Below are positions 25,000-34,500 of a DNA stretch of 64,000 nucleotides, piece after piece. The position numbers and the translations under genes were made by a program. A model generated the notes under the pieces. It saw only the letters and a list, made by a program, of their open reading frames with translations, was not told the origin of the DNA and did not search any database. The number at the start of each line of letters is the position of its first letter. The first letter of the stretch is position 1. The stretch is from the NCBI GenBank assembly GCA_964538065.1, contig CAZIDG010000011.1, positions 1-64,000 on the forward strand. The letters run 5' to 3'. This DNA comes from G963664225 sp964538065. Lineage in GTDB: Bacteria; Verrucomicrobiota; Verrucomicrobiia; Limisphaerales; UBA1319.

Positions 25000-25203
25000 T
25001 TAACGATACTGCCATATTTTAGCATGATATTGCCACTCGACAACCATAATCTGGCAAAGAGGATTATGAGCCATGCGACACGCTGCATCAGCGTGGGAAT
25101 ACACCTTATCCTCAAGTGGATACGTCCATGTCCAGACACCTGTTCCCAGGACGGAATTGTCAGATGCGGTCCTCAGCACACACACCATCCAATCCCATTG
25201 CAA
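25000..25203 (-). CDS. Possible small protein of unknown function
   Basis: A 67-residue open frame starts MQWDWMVCVLRTASDN and ends VVEWQYHAKIWQYR. It has reasonable amino-acid balance, with many aromatic residues and no run of rare codons, and lies upstream of the prepilin gene on the same strand. No family is recognised and no clear ribosome binding site is visible. The 435-base gap between the prepilin gene and etfB otherwise holds only the etfB promoter, so this frame may be real or chance. Confidence 0.28.
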   Translation of the reverse strand: MQWDWMVCVLRTASDNSVLGTGVWTWTYPLEDKVYSHADAACRMAHNPLCQIMVVEWQYHAKIWQYR

Positions 25204-25345
25204 GCATGGTATTTACATTACCATCCATCTCATTCGATTGGGTAAAATACTCCCCGGCAGAAAGTTGCAGCGTTTCGGCAGGTCGTGCCCGCCCCTGCTA
25301 TTTGGCCGTCATCAAACCCCTCCAGTGCGTTTCCAAAGCCCATAC

Positions 25346-25374
25346 TTGCCTTTTGGAGGATTGTTTTTTATATA
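25346..25374 (+). promoter_or_regulatory. Candidate sigma70-type promoter of etfB
   Basis: TTGCCT (25346-25351), a 17-base spacer and TATATA (25369-25374; TATACT two bases later) precede the etfB ATG at 25384. Transcription from here would give a leader of only a few bases, and no purine-rich ribosome binding site lies in between. Confidence 0.42.
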
Positions 25375-25383
25375 CTGGGTAGC

Positions 25384-26196
25384 ATGAGTACTGGTTATCA
25401 CATCGTGGTTTGCGGCAGCATCGTGCCGGACCCGCTACAGACATTTGAGCCCATCTCGACACCGGCAGGGCCGGCACTAAAGAACGAGATGATGCTTCCG
25501 GCCGTGCTGGACCCCTGGGCCAGCCACGCCTTGTATGAGGCGGCCCATCTGGCCAAGAACGTCCCCGGGAGCAAGGTGTGGCTTGTCAGCATCGGTCCCA
25601 AGGCAAAACTGCAGCAGGTGATGATGACTGTGGCTCAAAAGGTTCCGTTTGAACTGGTGGCCCTGGATGGGTCTGCCAGCGGTTTTTCGGATGCCTGGCA
25701 AACCGCTGCCGCCCTGGCCGAAGCCATTCAAGGCATTGCGGGTTTGGATCGTAATCGCCTCATGGTGTTTGGCGGTTGGGAATCCGCATCTCGCGGTGCT
25801 GGAGCAACGCTTCAATTGATTGGTGAACGTCTGGGCATTGTGGATCAATTCCTTGGCGTGGACCAACTTACAGTCAATCCCGACAATACCCTGCGCATCC
25901 TGGAGCGTATTGAAGGCGGCAAACACCAGGTATCCGTGTGCGCCGCGCCACCGGTCCTTCTGGGTTGGGCCACAGGAAATCTCCCTGAACCCCGAAACAA
26001 TCCCCAGGTAGGCATGGCCAACATGCGTACTGTCATGCCCGCTCTGCAGCGCGCCAAACCAGTCAAAACCATTGCCGAAGATGCTTCCTTCGTCTCTGTC
26101 TCCATGCCCAAACAATTACGCGAAACCCGTATTGTGAAGGACATGACGCCCGATGACATTGCCAAGGAAATCGCAGCGTGGATTCAACAAAGCTAA
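25384..26196 (+). CDS. etfB: Electron transfer flavoprotein beta subunit
   Basis: A 270-residue protein starting at ATG 25384 (MSTGYHIVVCGSIVPDP); an upstream in-frame extension is not coding-like. EtfB features are the N-terminal VVCGSIVPDP strand and loop, NEMMLPAVLDPWASHALYEAA (about residues 40-60), KVWLVSIGPKAKLQQVMM and the AMP-site-like region RLMVFGGWESASRGAGATLQL (about 123-143). With EtfA it forms the soluble ETF heterodimer that takes electrons from acyl-CoA dehydrogenases. It lies 23 bases upstream of etfA. Together with the dehydrogenase and ETF-QO-like genes at 19.9-24 kb it forms one functional module split by the prepilin gene. Confidence 0.87.
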   Translation: MSTGYHIVVCGSIVPDPLQTFEPISTPAGPALKNEMMLPAVLDPWASHALYEAAHLAKNVPGSKVWLVSIGPKAKLQQVMMTVAQKVPFELVALDGSASGFSDAWQTAAALAEAIQGIAGLDRNRLMVFGGWESASRGAGATLQLIGERLGIVDQFLGVDQLTVNPDNTLRILERIEGGKHQVSVCAAPPVLLGWATGNLPEPRNNPQVGMANMRTVMPALQRAKPVKTIAEDASFVSVSMPKQLRETRIVKDMTPDDIAKEIAAWIQQS

Positions 26197-26219
26197 ACAA
26201 GGTTAACCTCTTACAACAC

Positions 26220-27248
26220 ATGGATACGATATTGTTTTTGGCCCACACGGAATCGGATGGAACCTTGTGTCCTGCCGCCTTGGAAAGCCTGGCCGCAGCT
26301 CAAAAGCTTCAAAAAAGCCTGTCGGGATCAGCTCTTATTGCTGGTTTAATCGGCGCTAAAAACCAGGCCGCAGCCGATTCGCTGGCCCAGTCGGGATGCA
26401 GCCGTTTTCTCAGCGTTGAGGGTGAAGCATTTGCACAGTCTCGCTATGCATCGGACGCTGCAGCCGCAGAGGCCCTCTGCAAGGCTGCCCAGGCCAGCAT
26501 TATGATCGCCCCTCATACCGCGCGTTTCGCACGTTGTCTGCCCGGTGTGGCTCATCGTCTGAATGGACGCGCTGACACCCATGCCACCGGTGTGGATTGC
26601 AAAGATGGAGGCTTGGTGGTCAACCGCTGGTGTTACCGCCAACGTCTCGAATCTGTCATTAAACGCACCACCCGCCCCTGGATCATTCTGATGGATCCGG
26701 GTTGTGCCAATGCCTGGAAGGGCACGGCTTCCCCAGTCACTCTGGAACAGATCCCTGTCGCCCTGAGTGCCGCCCTCGAACGGACCCGCGTGACGGGCAT
26801 ACAGGCTCCCCCGGCCGACCAGCAGACCATCCGGCCTGATGCCAAAGTTCTGTTTGTGGCCGGAGCGGGCTGGACAAAGAAACAAGCCGATGGGCAACCG
26901 CACGTCAAAGACGCCGAAGTGCTCATCCGGACGTTTCTGGACAAGGCACGGGCCTCCCTGGGCAGCAGCAAATCGTTGGTGGATTTGAGCGGTGAAGGCC
27001 AGGCCGTCCTTTCCTTTCTGACGCATCTCAACCAAATCGGACAGACTGGTTCCACGCCCAGACATCCCAAAGGCCTCGCCACCTGCTGTCATGGTGAAGA
27101 ACCTCACACGGTGGGCTGGCGATTCATCAACGAACGTCGCGCCATCAATCTCGATCCAAACTGTGGATGGGCAAGAGGCAAGGCGGATGTTTTATACGTG
27201 GCGGATGCTTTTGCCGTCATGAAACGCCTGAACGCATTGCTATCCTGA
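26220..27248 (+). CDS. etfA: Divergent electron transfer flavoprotein alpha subunit
   Basis: A 342-residue protein starting at ATG 26220. The N-terminal domain (about residues 1-190) matches EtfA: MDTILFLAHTESDGTLCPAA, then IMIAPHTARFARCLPGVAHRL and THATGVDCKDGGLVVNRWCY. The C-terminal FAD domain is recognisable from KVLFVAGAGW and the end INLDPNCGWARGKADVLYVA, DAFAVMKRLNALL. The segment that is normally a GISGAIQH-type FAD-binding motif here reads CCHGEEPHTVGW, a clear departure. It may still bind FAD in a modified way, or have altered redox properties. It pairs with etfB. Confidence 0.8.
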   Translation: MDTILFLAHTESDGTLCPAALESLAAAQKLQKSLSGSALIAGLIGAKNQAAADSLAQSGCSRFLSVEGEAFAQSRYASDAAAAEALCKAAQASIMIAPHTARFARCLPGVAHRLNGRADTHATGVDCKDGGLVVNRWCYRQRLESVIKRTTRPWIILMDPGCANAWKGTASPVTLEQIPVALSAALERTRVTGIQAPPADQQTIRPDAKVLFVAGAGWTKKQADGQPHVKDAEVLIRTFLDKARASLGSSKSLVDLSGEGQAVLSFLTHLNQIGQTGSTPRHPKGLATCCHGEEPHTVGWRFINERRAINLDPNCGWARGKADVLYVADAFAVMKRLNALLS

Positions 27249-27261
27249 CCTTTTCCACGAA

Positions 27262-27267
27262 AGGAGG
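27262..27267 (+). promoter_or_regulatory. Strong ribosome binding site deciding the ABM-protein start
   Basis: AGGAGG lies 4 bases before the ATG at 27272. Good Shine-Dalgarno sites are rare in this window, so it fixes this start against a longer upstream frame that overlaps etfA. Confidence 0.75.
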
Positions 27268-27271
27268 CTCC

Positions 27272-27565
27272 ATGTTTACCGTCATGGTTCATATCAAGGT
27301 CAAACCTGAGTGCATCGAGGCATTCAAGGCGGCTTCGCTGGACAATGCCCACCATAGCCGTCAGGAGCCTGGCATCGCCCGTTTTGACTGTTTTCAGCAG
27401 ACCGATGATCCTGCACGTTTTGTCTTGGTGGAAGCCTATCGCTCAGCCGAAGACCCCGCCCGACACAAGGAGACTGCTCATTACCAGCGCTGGCGCGATG
27501 CCGTAGCCAGCATGATGGCGGAGCCGCGCTCCAGCGTGAAATATGTCTGGCAGAATCCCCAATAA
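27272..27565 (+). CDS. ABM-domain protein (antibiotic-biosynthesis-monooxygenase fold)
   Basis: A 97-residue single-domain protein: MFTVMVHIKVKPECIEAF at the N-terminus, then SRQEPGIARFDCFQQTDDPARFVLVEAY and HKETAHYQRWRDAVASMM. This is the ferredoxin-like ABM fold shared by small quinol monooxygenases (YgiN type) and LsrG-like isomerases. The His-rich segment is usual. It lies 23 bases after etfA and 26 bases before an iron-type alcohol dehydrogenase, so it is probably co-transcribed and acts on a product of the same pathway. The reaction cannot be assigned from sequence. Confidence 0.78.
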   Translation: MFTVMVHIKVKPECIEAFKAASLDNAHHSRQEPGIARFDCFQQTDDPARFVLVEAYRSAEDPARHKETAHYQRWRDAVASMMAEPRSSVKYVWQNPQ

Positions 27566-27591
27566 CGACAAACATTCCTGGAAATGATGAT

Positions 27592-28761
27592 GTGAGTGCA
27601 GGAATCGCCAGTTTTGAGTTTGCCACCGCCCCCAAAGTCATTTTTGGAAGCGGATCGCTCAAACAGACTGGTCCTGCCTCACGACATCTGGGAACACGTG
27701 GATTCATTGTTTGTGGCCACCGGCAAAAGCTCGCGCAGGAACTGAAAAGCAGCCTGGCACCAGAGGGTTTTTCGCTGGATGTCATTTCCATCTCAGGCGA
27801 GCCGACCACAGACCAAATCGAATCGGTGGTTGAAAGGGTCCGATCCGCGAAAGCCGAAGTTCTTTTTGCTGTGGGAGGGGGCGGCGCCATGGACTCGGCC
27901 AAGGCCATTGCGGCCATGGCAGGCAATACGGGCACGCTCCTTGATTATCTTGAGGTTGTTGGGTTGGGCAAGCCCCTCCCCTGTCCTGCCCTGCCTGTTG
28001 TCGCGATTCCCACCACGGCAGGCACCGGTGCCGAGGTGACCCGGAATGCGGTTTTGCATTCTCCAAGTCATCATGTGAAAGCCAGCCTGCGTCATGCCAG
28101 CATGATGCCCCGTCTGGCGATAGTGGATCCCCTGCTCACGCTGGATCTGCCACCGGCAATCACAGCGGCCACAGGCATGGATGCGTTGACCCAGCTCATC
28201 GAGCCCTATGTGTCGATCAAAGCCAATCCCATGTCCGATGCGCTCGCACGCGAAGGCCTGGCACATGCCGCCAGTTCCCTCGCCAAGGCATTCCAGAAGC
28301 CAGACGACGTCGCAGCACGGGAGCACATGAGCGTGGCCAGTCTTTTCAGCGGCATGGCCCTTGCGAATTCGGGATTGGGAGCCGTGCACGGAATAGCCGC
28401 CCCCCTGGGCGGGGCTTTCGGCGCACCCCATGGCGCCATTTGCGCCGCTTTGCTGCCCCATGCCATGACCGTCAATATTGCCGCCATGCGGTCACGACAA
28501 CCCCAGCATGAGGCGCTGCGACGTTATGATGAAATTGCCAGAATCCTTACAGGCCGCACGTCAGCCAAGGCTGACGATGGGGTTCAGTGGATTCTGGAAC
28601 TGGTTCGATCCATGAGCATCCCATCCCTGGCTCATTACGGGATCGCGGCCAACCACGTCGCCGACCTTGCAGCCAAAGCCGCTTCTGCCAGCAGCATGCG
28701 TGGCAATCCCATCCAGCTTCAACCGGGAGAAATCGAAGACATTTTGAACCGGGCACTCTAA
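27592..28761 (+). CDS. Iron-type (group III) alcohol dehydrogenase
   Basis: A 389-residue protein; the only sensible start is GTG at 27592. The N-terminal Rossmann-like domain has FEFATAPKVIFGSGSLKQ and the dinucleotide motif AVGGGGAMDSAKAIAAM (about residues 95-111). PTTAGTGAEVTRNAVL is the family signature. Of the metal ligands, Asp is kept in TGMDALTQLIEPY and His in GAVHGIAAPLGG and GAPHGAICAALLPH, but the first ligand His of DALTH is Gln. As I recall, this variant occurs in a subgroup of the family. It may interconvert lactaldehyde and a diol (FucO-like) for the rhamnose pathway, or serve the acyl-CoA dehydrogenase pathway. It is the last gene of this transcript. Confidence 0.85.
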   Translation: MSAGIASFEFATAPKVIFGSGSLKQTGPASRHLGTRGFIVCGHRQKLAQELKSSLAPEGFSLDVISISGEPTTDQIESVVERVRSAKAEVLFAVGGGGAMDSAKAIAAMAGNTGTLLDYLEVVGLGKPLPCPALPVVAIPTTAGTGAEVTRNAVLHSPSHHVKASLRHASMMPRLAIVDPLLTLDLPPAITAATGMDALTQLIEPYVSIKANPMSDALAREGLAHAASSLAKAFQKPDDVAAREHMSVASLFSGMALANSGLGAVHGIAAPLGGAFGAPHGAICAALLPHAMTVNIAAMRSRQPQHEALRRYDEIARILTGRTSAKADDGVQWILELVRSMSIPSLAHYGIAANHVADLAAKAASASSMRGNPIQLQPGEIEDILNRAL

Positions 28762-28801
28762 AGCGCCCGGCCCGAAATATTCGTTGCGTCAAAGCCTGTC
28801 G

Positions 28802-31138
28802 TTACGGGGTGCTCAACCGATAATACCGCGCCGCAGCGGTTGGCGCGGTGTCCGTGACTTCAATCGTCTGCGATGCGCTGACTGCTGAAATGTTGGTCAA
28901 CACCTGCCATGTGGAATTCAACGCATTATCGCAATACCACACGGAATAACTGCGGCCCGCCATCACCGAAACGGCAATGCCCATGCTTTTGCCCTTCGGA
29001 ACCACTGAACCGATGGTCAACTTGCTGGCAGCATCAGCGGGATCTGTGCCACAAAGATATTCGCTCTGATTCGACAGGCCATCCGCATCCATGTCCAGGG
29101 CTGCATCCAATGGCGAAGACGGATTCAAACCATGGGACAGCTCCCATTCGTCAGGCATGCCATCGCCATCCAAGTCCGTGGCCGCTCCCGTATTATGCCA
29201 TCCGGGGGTTGGGGCGCCTGTTTTCCAGCACACCGGATCATTGCCATAAACGAATGCATTTGTTTTCTGCAGGGAATATCCTGTTCCGGCAGCACCGGCC
29301 GGCCAGGGATAGATGCTGGAGTAATCCACCTTCTCAACCGTCACGTAGGGCACAATCCCCTCGTTAATGTGCGTAATGCCCTGGATGTAATCAGGCTCCA
29401 GCAACGAAATCGGCTCCGAGGAGTTGCTCAATTTGCCATCATATGGCCCATACAGCTTCACCCCATCAGGAACGCCATAGCGGCTGATAAATTCAGCCCG
29501 AGCAACGGTATTGGTCTCAGGATCGAAGCTAACCACAAGGATATATCCTCCCGCGGGGATCACTGCATTCTGCGGGAAATCAAAGTCCACCCCACCGCGC
29601 AGGCGCCAGGTGTTGGTCGTCTCCACCACATGATGCAATGGCACGGGAACAGCCGTCATGTTGAACAATTCGATGTACTCATCCTGGACATTGTCGTTGG
29701 TGGTTCCTGCAGGCGACGGCGGCTGGAACATGATCTCAGAAATGACGACAGGTCCCACAGCAGGGCCGGAATTGGCCGAGCCAATGGTATTTGTGATCTG
29801 CATGGGATACTGCACCACTCCGACACTGTTGGTATAGCGTCCCAACGTGGTCGCATTGAAGGTGGGCCCAAAGGAAATGGTGGCGCGATATCCGGTAAGG
29901 TTGCCTGCGGCGTCGGCGGCCGACACGAAAACGGAATCTCCTTCTGAAGAGTTCAGATTGAACGCCACAAGGCCGTTTGTAAAATCGTGCTCGTAATACA
30001 CCATGTATCCCAAGCCAGGCAACTGCGTGCCCGAGGGAATGCGGAATTTCTTCAGGTTCGACAGACTATCACTGAGGTACCACCCTCCAATATCCACCAT
30101 GCTGCCCGTGGGGTTCAACAACTCAATCGCATCCTCCAGTGGCGGATCCGTATGGGTCAACACCTCGTTGATCACCACCGTGCTCAATGGCAAATAGTTG
30201 CTCTCGGCGGGTGAAGGGGTGGTGTAAAATTTGACCACCGTGGTGGCATTGCCGTCGGGCAGGCGTCCCTCCGACACTCCATTGAGTTGGGCCAGGAAGA
30301 TCACACTATCAATGGCGGCCCCAATCTCGGGGAAGATGCCCAATTCATCCCCATCCTTTGAGAGTTTGAAATTCACATGCTTTGGGCCATTGGCCACCTT
30401 GTCATCCGCAATGAATTTCTGGAATGCCTGAGCTCCTGTGCCAATGAAAGAGAGACTGGGTATGCGAAACTTGCGGGGTGTTTTCTTCAGGCTGTTCGTG
30501 AGGTACAGGCCGCCAAGAGCCACCGGCTTGGTATCGGGGTTATAAATTTCAAACCAATCGTCACCCCCATCGGGATCGGCCATCCACTCATTAATCTTCA
30601 AGGCGGAGGGATTGCCCATGCTCACGAGCACGTTGGCACTTCCTTTGGAAGGTTCCGTTAAAGTAAAGGCCGAGGCGTTTGACTGCTGACGTCCAATCGA
30701 AAAATCAGGAATCTGAATGCCAAAGACGACGGAATCGACCAACTGGCTGTTGGCATCGTACAAATACACAGCATCGCCATCAGCATTCAACCCATACCCG
30801 GTGTTATAGGGTGAAGCCGGCGTTGTGTTGTCAAAATACACGACCAAGTAACGTCCCCCGCGGATGACAGATCCGTTCGGGAACACCCATTTGCGAGGAT
30901 TTAATGGATCACTCGTCAGGCTCATCCCCTCCAGATCAACATCGTTCGTGGAAGCATTATAGAACTCCACCCAATCCGGAGTTGAGCCGCTGGATTCCAC
31001 ATAGGTGGCATTGTTAGCCAGCACCTCATTGATAAAAACGTCACTGGCCTGGACATTAATAGACCACACCAACCCCGCACCCATCAGGGCTGTAACAAAT
31101 AGGTTACGCATTTTGTATTTAATATGAGCAACATTCAT
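28802..31138 (-). CDS. Secreted multi-lamin-tail-domain protein (unit 1)
   Basis: I start at ATG 31138 (MNVAHIKYKMRNL), preceded by GGGAG; alternatives are 31111 and 31222. The 778 residues begin with a signal peptide ending near VQASD. Four lamin-tail domains start near residues 29 (VFINEVLANN), 178 (LKINEWMADPDGGDDWFE), 318 (VVINEVLTHTDPPLEDA) and 464 (VVISEIMFQPPSP). Each has the INE...D(W/Y)(V/I)E(L/F)(Y/F)N core and a Y(Y/W)LS or LTN turn. A calcium-binding, thrombospondin-3-like segment follows (DLDGDGMPDEWELSHGLNP and ALDMDADGLSNQSEYLCGT, about 648-696). The end is a module of about 70 residues finishing ARYYRLSTP. No catalytic domain is seen. It is paralogous to the 802-residue protein at 37.4-39.8 kb and lies next to a CotH protein, suggesting a structural surface role. 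Confidence 0.82.
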   Translation of the reverse strand: MNVAHIKYKMRNLFVTALMGAGLVWSINVQASDVFINEVLANNATYVESSGSTPDWVEFYNASTNDVDLEGMSLTSDPLNPRKWVFPNGSVIRGGRYLVVYFDNTTPASPYNTGYGLNADGDAVYLYDANSQLVDSVVFGIQIPDFSIGRQQSNASAFTLTEPSKGSANVLVSMGNPSALKINEWMADPDGGDDWFEIYNPDTKPVALGGLYLTNSLKKTPRKFRIPSLSFIGTGAQAFQKFIADDKVANGPKHVNFKLSKDGDELGIFPEIGAAIDSVIFLAQLNGVSEGRLPDGNATTVVKFYTTPSPAESNYLPLSTVVINEVLTHTDPPLEDAIELLNPTGSMVDIGGWYLSDSLSNLKKFRIPSGTQLPGLGYMVYYEHDFTNGLVAFNLNSSEGDSVFVSAADAAGNLTGYRATISFGPTFNATTLGRYTNSVGVVQYPMQITNTIGSANSGPAVGPVVISEIMFQPPSPAGTTNDNVQDEYIELFNMTAVPVPLHHVVETTNTWRLRGGVDFDFPQNAVIPAGGYILVVSFDPETNTVARAEFISRYGVPDGVKLYGPYDGKLSNSSEPISLLEPDYIQGITHINEGIVPYVTVEKVDYSSIYPWPAGAAGTGYSLQKTNAFVYGNDPVCWKTGAPTPGWHNTGAATDLDGDGMPDEWELSHGLNPSSPLDAALDMDADGLSNQSEYLCGTDPADAASKLTIGSVVPKGKSMGIAVSVMAGRSYSVWYCDNALNSTWQVLTNISAVSASQTIEVTDTAPTAAARYYRLSTP

Positions 31139-31456
31139 TCCACTCCCAACACTCATGACATGTTGCAATTTACTGCCAACGAATGACTTACACATACCCA
31201 CCACCCAACCCGCACTCGTCACACGTTGTGAATCCGCTTCTCATACTGGTTTGCCCCCACCCATGACAAGCCTTTCCAATCACTCTTTCCATGTTACTGG
31301 CGGGGTTTGAGATCCTGAACAACGACCTCTGGAATCCAGAATGGGCACCATCTGCACCAGAATTCCTGGTTAAAGGGCTCAAGGCAGGCACATGCACCTT
31401 ATTTGCATAAACCGGCAGGAAGCGACTGTTTGAGACGCATCGTTCGGTAATGCATC
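31139..31456. other. Intergenic stretch between lamin-tail gene and CotH gene
   Basis: About 320 bases with no convincing gene. It should hold the promoter of the 28.8-31.1 kb gene. I see no repeat or regulatory palindrome beyond the hairpin that follows. Confidence 0.4.
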
Positions 31457-31491
31457 AAGGATGGCTGGGGATTGTGTCCTCAGCCATCCTT
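31457..31491 (-). terminator. Hairpin after the first CotH gene
   Basis: AAGGATGGCTGGGGA (31457-31471) pairs with TCCTCAGCCATCCTT (31477-31491) with one wobble and a 5-base loop, 42 bases beyond the CotH stop. There is no long U-tract on the minus strand, so it may need Rho or act as an mRNA end stabiliser. Confidence 0.65.
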
Positions 31492-31533
31492 TGAAGTTAT
31501 CAGGGATAAGGGGAAAATCAGCACCACCTGCGC

Positions 31534-34500
31534 TCAAGGCAACGCCGGTGTGACAAGCCGGTAAAAACGCACGGGAGTAGTATGCGGGAGCGGATCTTCC
31601 ACCTCGATGATGCGGGATGTTGAATCGGCGGCAACATCAGTCAGTTTTTGCCATCCTCCCGTGGCCAGACTGTCGCGGTACATTATTGAATAGGAATGCC
31701 CGGCAACAAACGCGAAACTGAGTTTGGGGCCGCCAACCGATCCATTCTTCAAATTCAACTTCAAGAAACTCTTGCTGTTGCGCGGATCGGTGCCCGCACC
31801 ATATTCCTGCAAGTTGCTGGCGCCATCCTGGTCAGGATCGGCATTGTCACCCCCGATGGCGGGGTTGGCTATTTCTGCCTCGGTGAAATAGCGTTGTTTC
31901 CACACCAGAGCCGAATCCATCACAACGTTGATGGAGACCTCATGATAAACAGAGTGCTCGCCATCCTCAGCCGTCAAACGCAACACATACGGGCCAGGCT
32001 CCGTAATGGTCACCTTTGTTGCCAGCTCTGTGGTGGTCGAAAATTCAACCAGGGCAGGACCGGCCGACTGGCCCCAGTAAGTGTACAACGTCCCGGGAGG
32101 AACAGGCATGCCATCATCCACGGCCGTGCCGGTTAACTGCAGTACGATGGGCAACGCGGTGACGAGCAGATTGGCATCCTGTCCTGCGTACACATAGGGT
32201 TTGCGGTTGCTCTCCACCCCCGGGGATGGAGCGGGATCACTATCGCGCCAATTCAAGGCATCATTGCCAAAGCCAGAAGCAATCAGGCGTTCCAGCGAGG
32301 CTCCGCCCCCATCGGCATTGGTGGGCCATGGATATTTGTCATTATAGCGAACTTCGTCCACAGTCACATAGGGCACGTACACAGTGCCATTGGTGTCCAA
32401 TTCAGGAGCCTCAGGCTGCTGCAATTGCAGCAGTTCACCGCTATCCTGCAGCACCCCACTCATCGGCCCGAAAACCGGCACACTCGATGGCACCTTGTAC
32501 TGGGTGCGGAAGGAATTGGTATCCCCAGCCACAACAAGGAATAGGCCATTTGCGGGGATCTCCACGTTGGGAGGGAAGGCATAGCCGCCGCCCTTCAACC
32601 GCCACGTGTTGGTGGAAAATCTTGCATCATAGAGTTTCACCACGTTGGTGCTTATGTTCTTGAACTCAACGAACTCGGTTTGCCCCGTCGCAGGATGATA
32701 ATAGATTTCGTTGATGACGATGGGCCCCACGCGCGGACCACTGTTGACCCGGCCCAGGGTATTGGTCCTTTGGGCAGGGAAGAAAACCTCGCCCAGGCTG
32801 TTGGTATAGCGTCCAAATGTGACACCCGTTGCAGCGGCATCGAACTCCACCCCGTCACAATAACCGGTAAGCTCACCCGCCGCATTCGCAGCGAACAAAT
32901 ACACCTGTTCGCCATGTGAACTCAGGGTGAAGCTTGGATCAATCCCGGGGGTTGGATTAAAGTCGCTTTCGGTCAAGACCACATAACCTCCCGCCTGAAC
33001 GGTCCTGCCTGCTGGTATGCGGTATTTTTTGGGTGTTTTCTTGTCATCCGTCAAATACCAGTAACCAATGTTAATGTTAAAATCAGTTGGATTATGCAGC
33101 TCGATGGCGTCGACCTCAGGAGGCTCGGAGTTGCTCAAGAACTCATTGATCAGAACCGTGCCCGTCAGAGGCTCGGGATCATCCGCTCCCGGAGATCCGC
33201 CCCGGAATGCGCTGGCCCGCCAGTGGGCCGCATTGTCAGGATCGGAATTCGCATTGGGATTCATGGGGACAATGGAGAAACCCATGCCGTCAGCCGTTGC
33301 CGGCCAGGGCGCCCGCGAATCATATTTTACCGAAAACAATGGCGTGCCAATGGCATGGACCAGGGTCAGTTCATCGCCATTGTTGGCCAACTGGCCGGCA
33401 TACACTCCATCCACTTTGATGGAGGGATAATTACTCTGGAAGGAAGCTGGATCGTGCACGAGAACGGCGAACTGACCGGGGGCCAGCACCGTGCCATTGG
33501 TAAAGGTGAAATCAATGCCTGAGGTGAAGTGAACCCCGCTCAAATCCAGAATGTCAGTTCCAATATTCTTGAGTTCGAGGAACTCAAACCGATCCCCGTC
33601 GGCCTGTCCCTGATCCTGCGGATGATACATGATTTCTGTGATGACCAATTCCTTGAAGGTTTGAATCACAAGGAAATCAGCCTCGGTCAAGGGGCTCCAT
33701 TCCAGTCCATTCCATGTGCGAGCCATGACATGCTGATTTCGCCCGATGGTAATTGGACCGCGGTAAACCTGGGCCTGGGCAGAAATGGCACCTCCAAGAA
33801 CGCGGGGATCCGTGCCATTCGTCGTATAGTAAATGGTCCCACCAAAAGCTTCCATGCTCAGATTGAAGCCCTTCTCCACATGACCTCCATGCTGTCCAAA
33901 GGAAGGGGCCTGCAAATTGGGGAAGAGATTCTTATCCCTCAACTGCTGCAACACGACCCCCGTTCGGTAGGGCAGAATGTTGGTCAGCACATTGTTTATG
34001 GCTGCAATCCATTCGACATCGCGGGTCAGAGGTGTCGTTCGTTTGGAATCCCCCCAGCGCGCTGACTCGCCGACCACCGCACGGTCAATCTCGGTTTTGC
34101 GCCTCAGGAATCGTTCGATGCACTTGTCAGGAGTCAACACACCATCGTTGAACATGTGTTTCTGAATCCGGTCCGCAATCGTAAGACGAAACTCCGGACT
34201 ATTCCACAACTGCTGCCATACCCATTGGGGACTGCTGTAGTAAACATCGTTGGTCCCGGCAGGGAATGGGCCCGTGCGGTCTTCATTCAAATCCAGAAGG
34301 GTGTGCTCGGCATCGTGAATGATGAAACGGAAACCATCCGCGCCGGTGCGATCACGAAGGCCATACCAATTGTTGGGCCTTTCGTTGTTCAGGAACCAGG
34401 AGATTGGCGCATCCAGATTGCCACCGTACAGGATGATCAACATATAATCCACCAGGTTGGTGACATCGACCAGGTTTTCATACGCCGGATTACGGCTGCC

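Noticed and set aside
28748..28783. CCGGGC...GCCCGG pairing at the end of the alcohol dehydrogenase gene as a terminator
   Set aside because: Only six base pairs, overlapping the stop codon, with no T-run; too weak to annotate.
29132..29947. Plus-strand frame of 271 residues over the lamin-tail gene, and similar ones at 34156-34920, 42560-43378 and 43613-44335
   Set aside because: All lie opposite giant secreted proteins. Their sequences are His/Ile/Gly-rich translations typical of the reverse strand of such genes.
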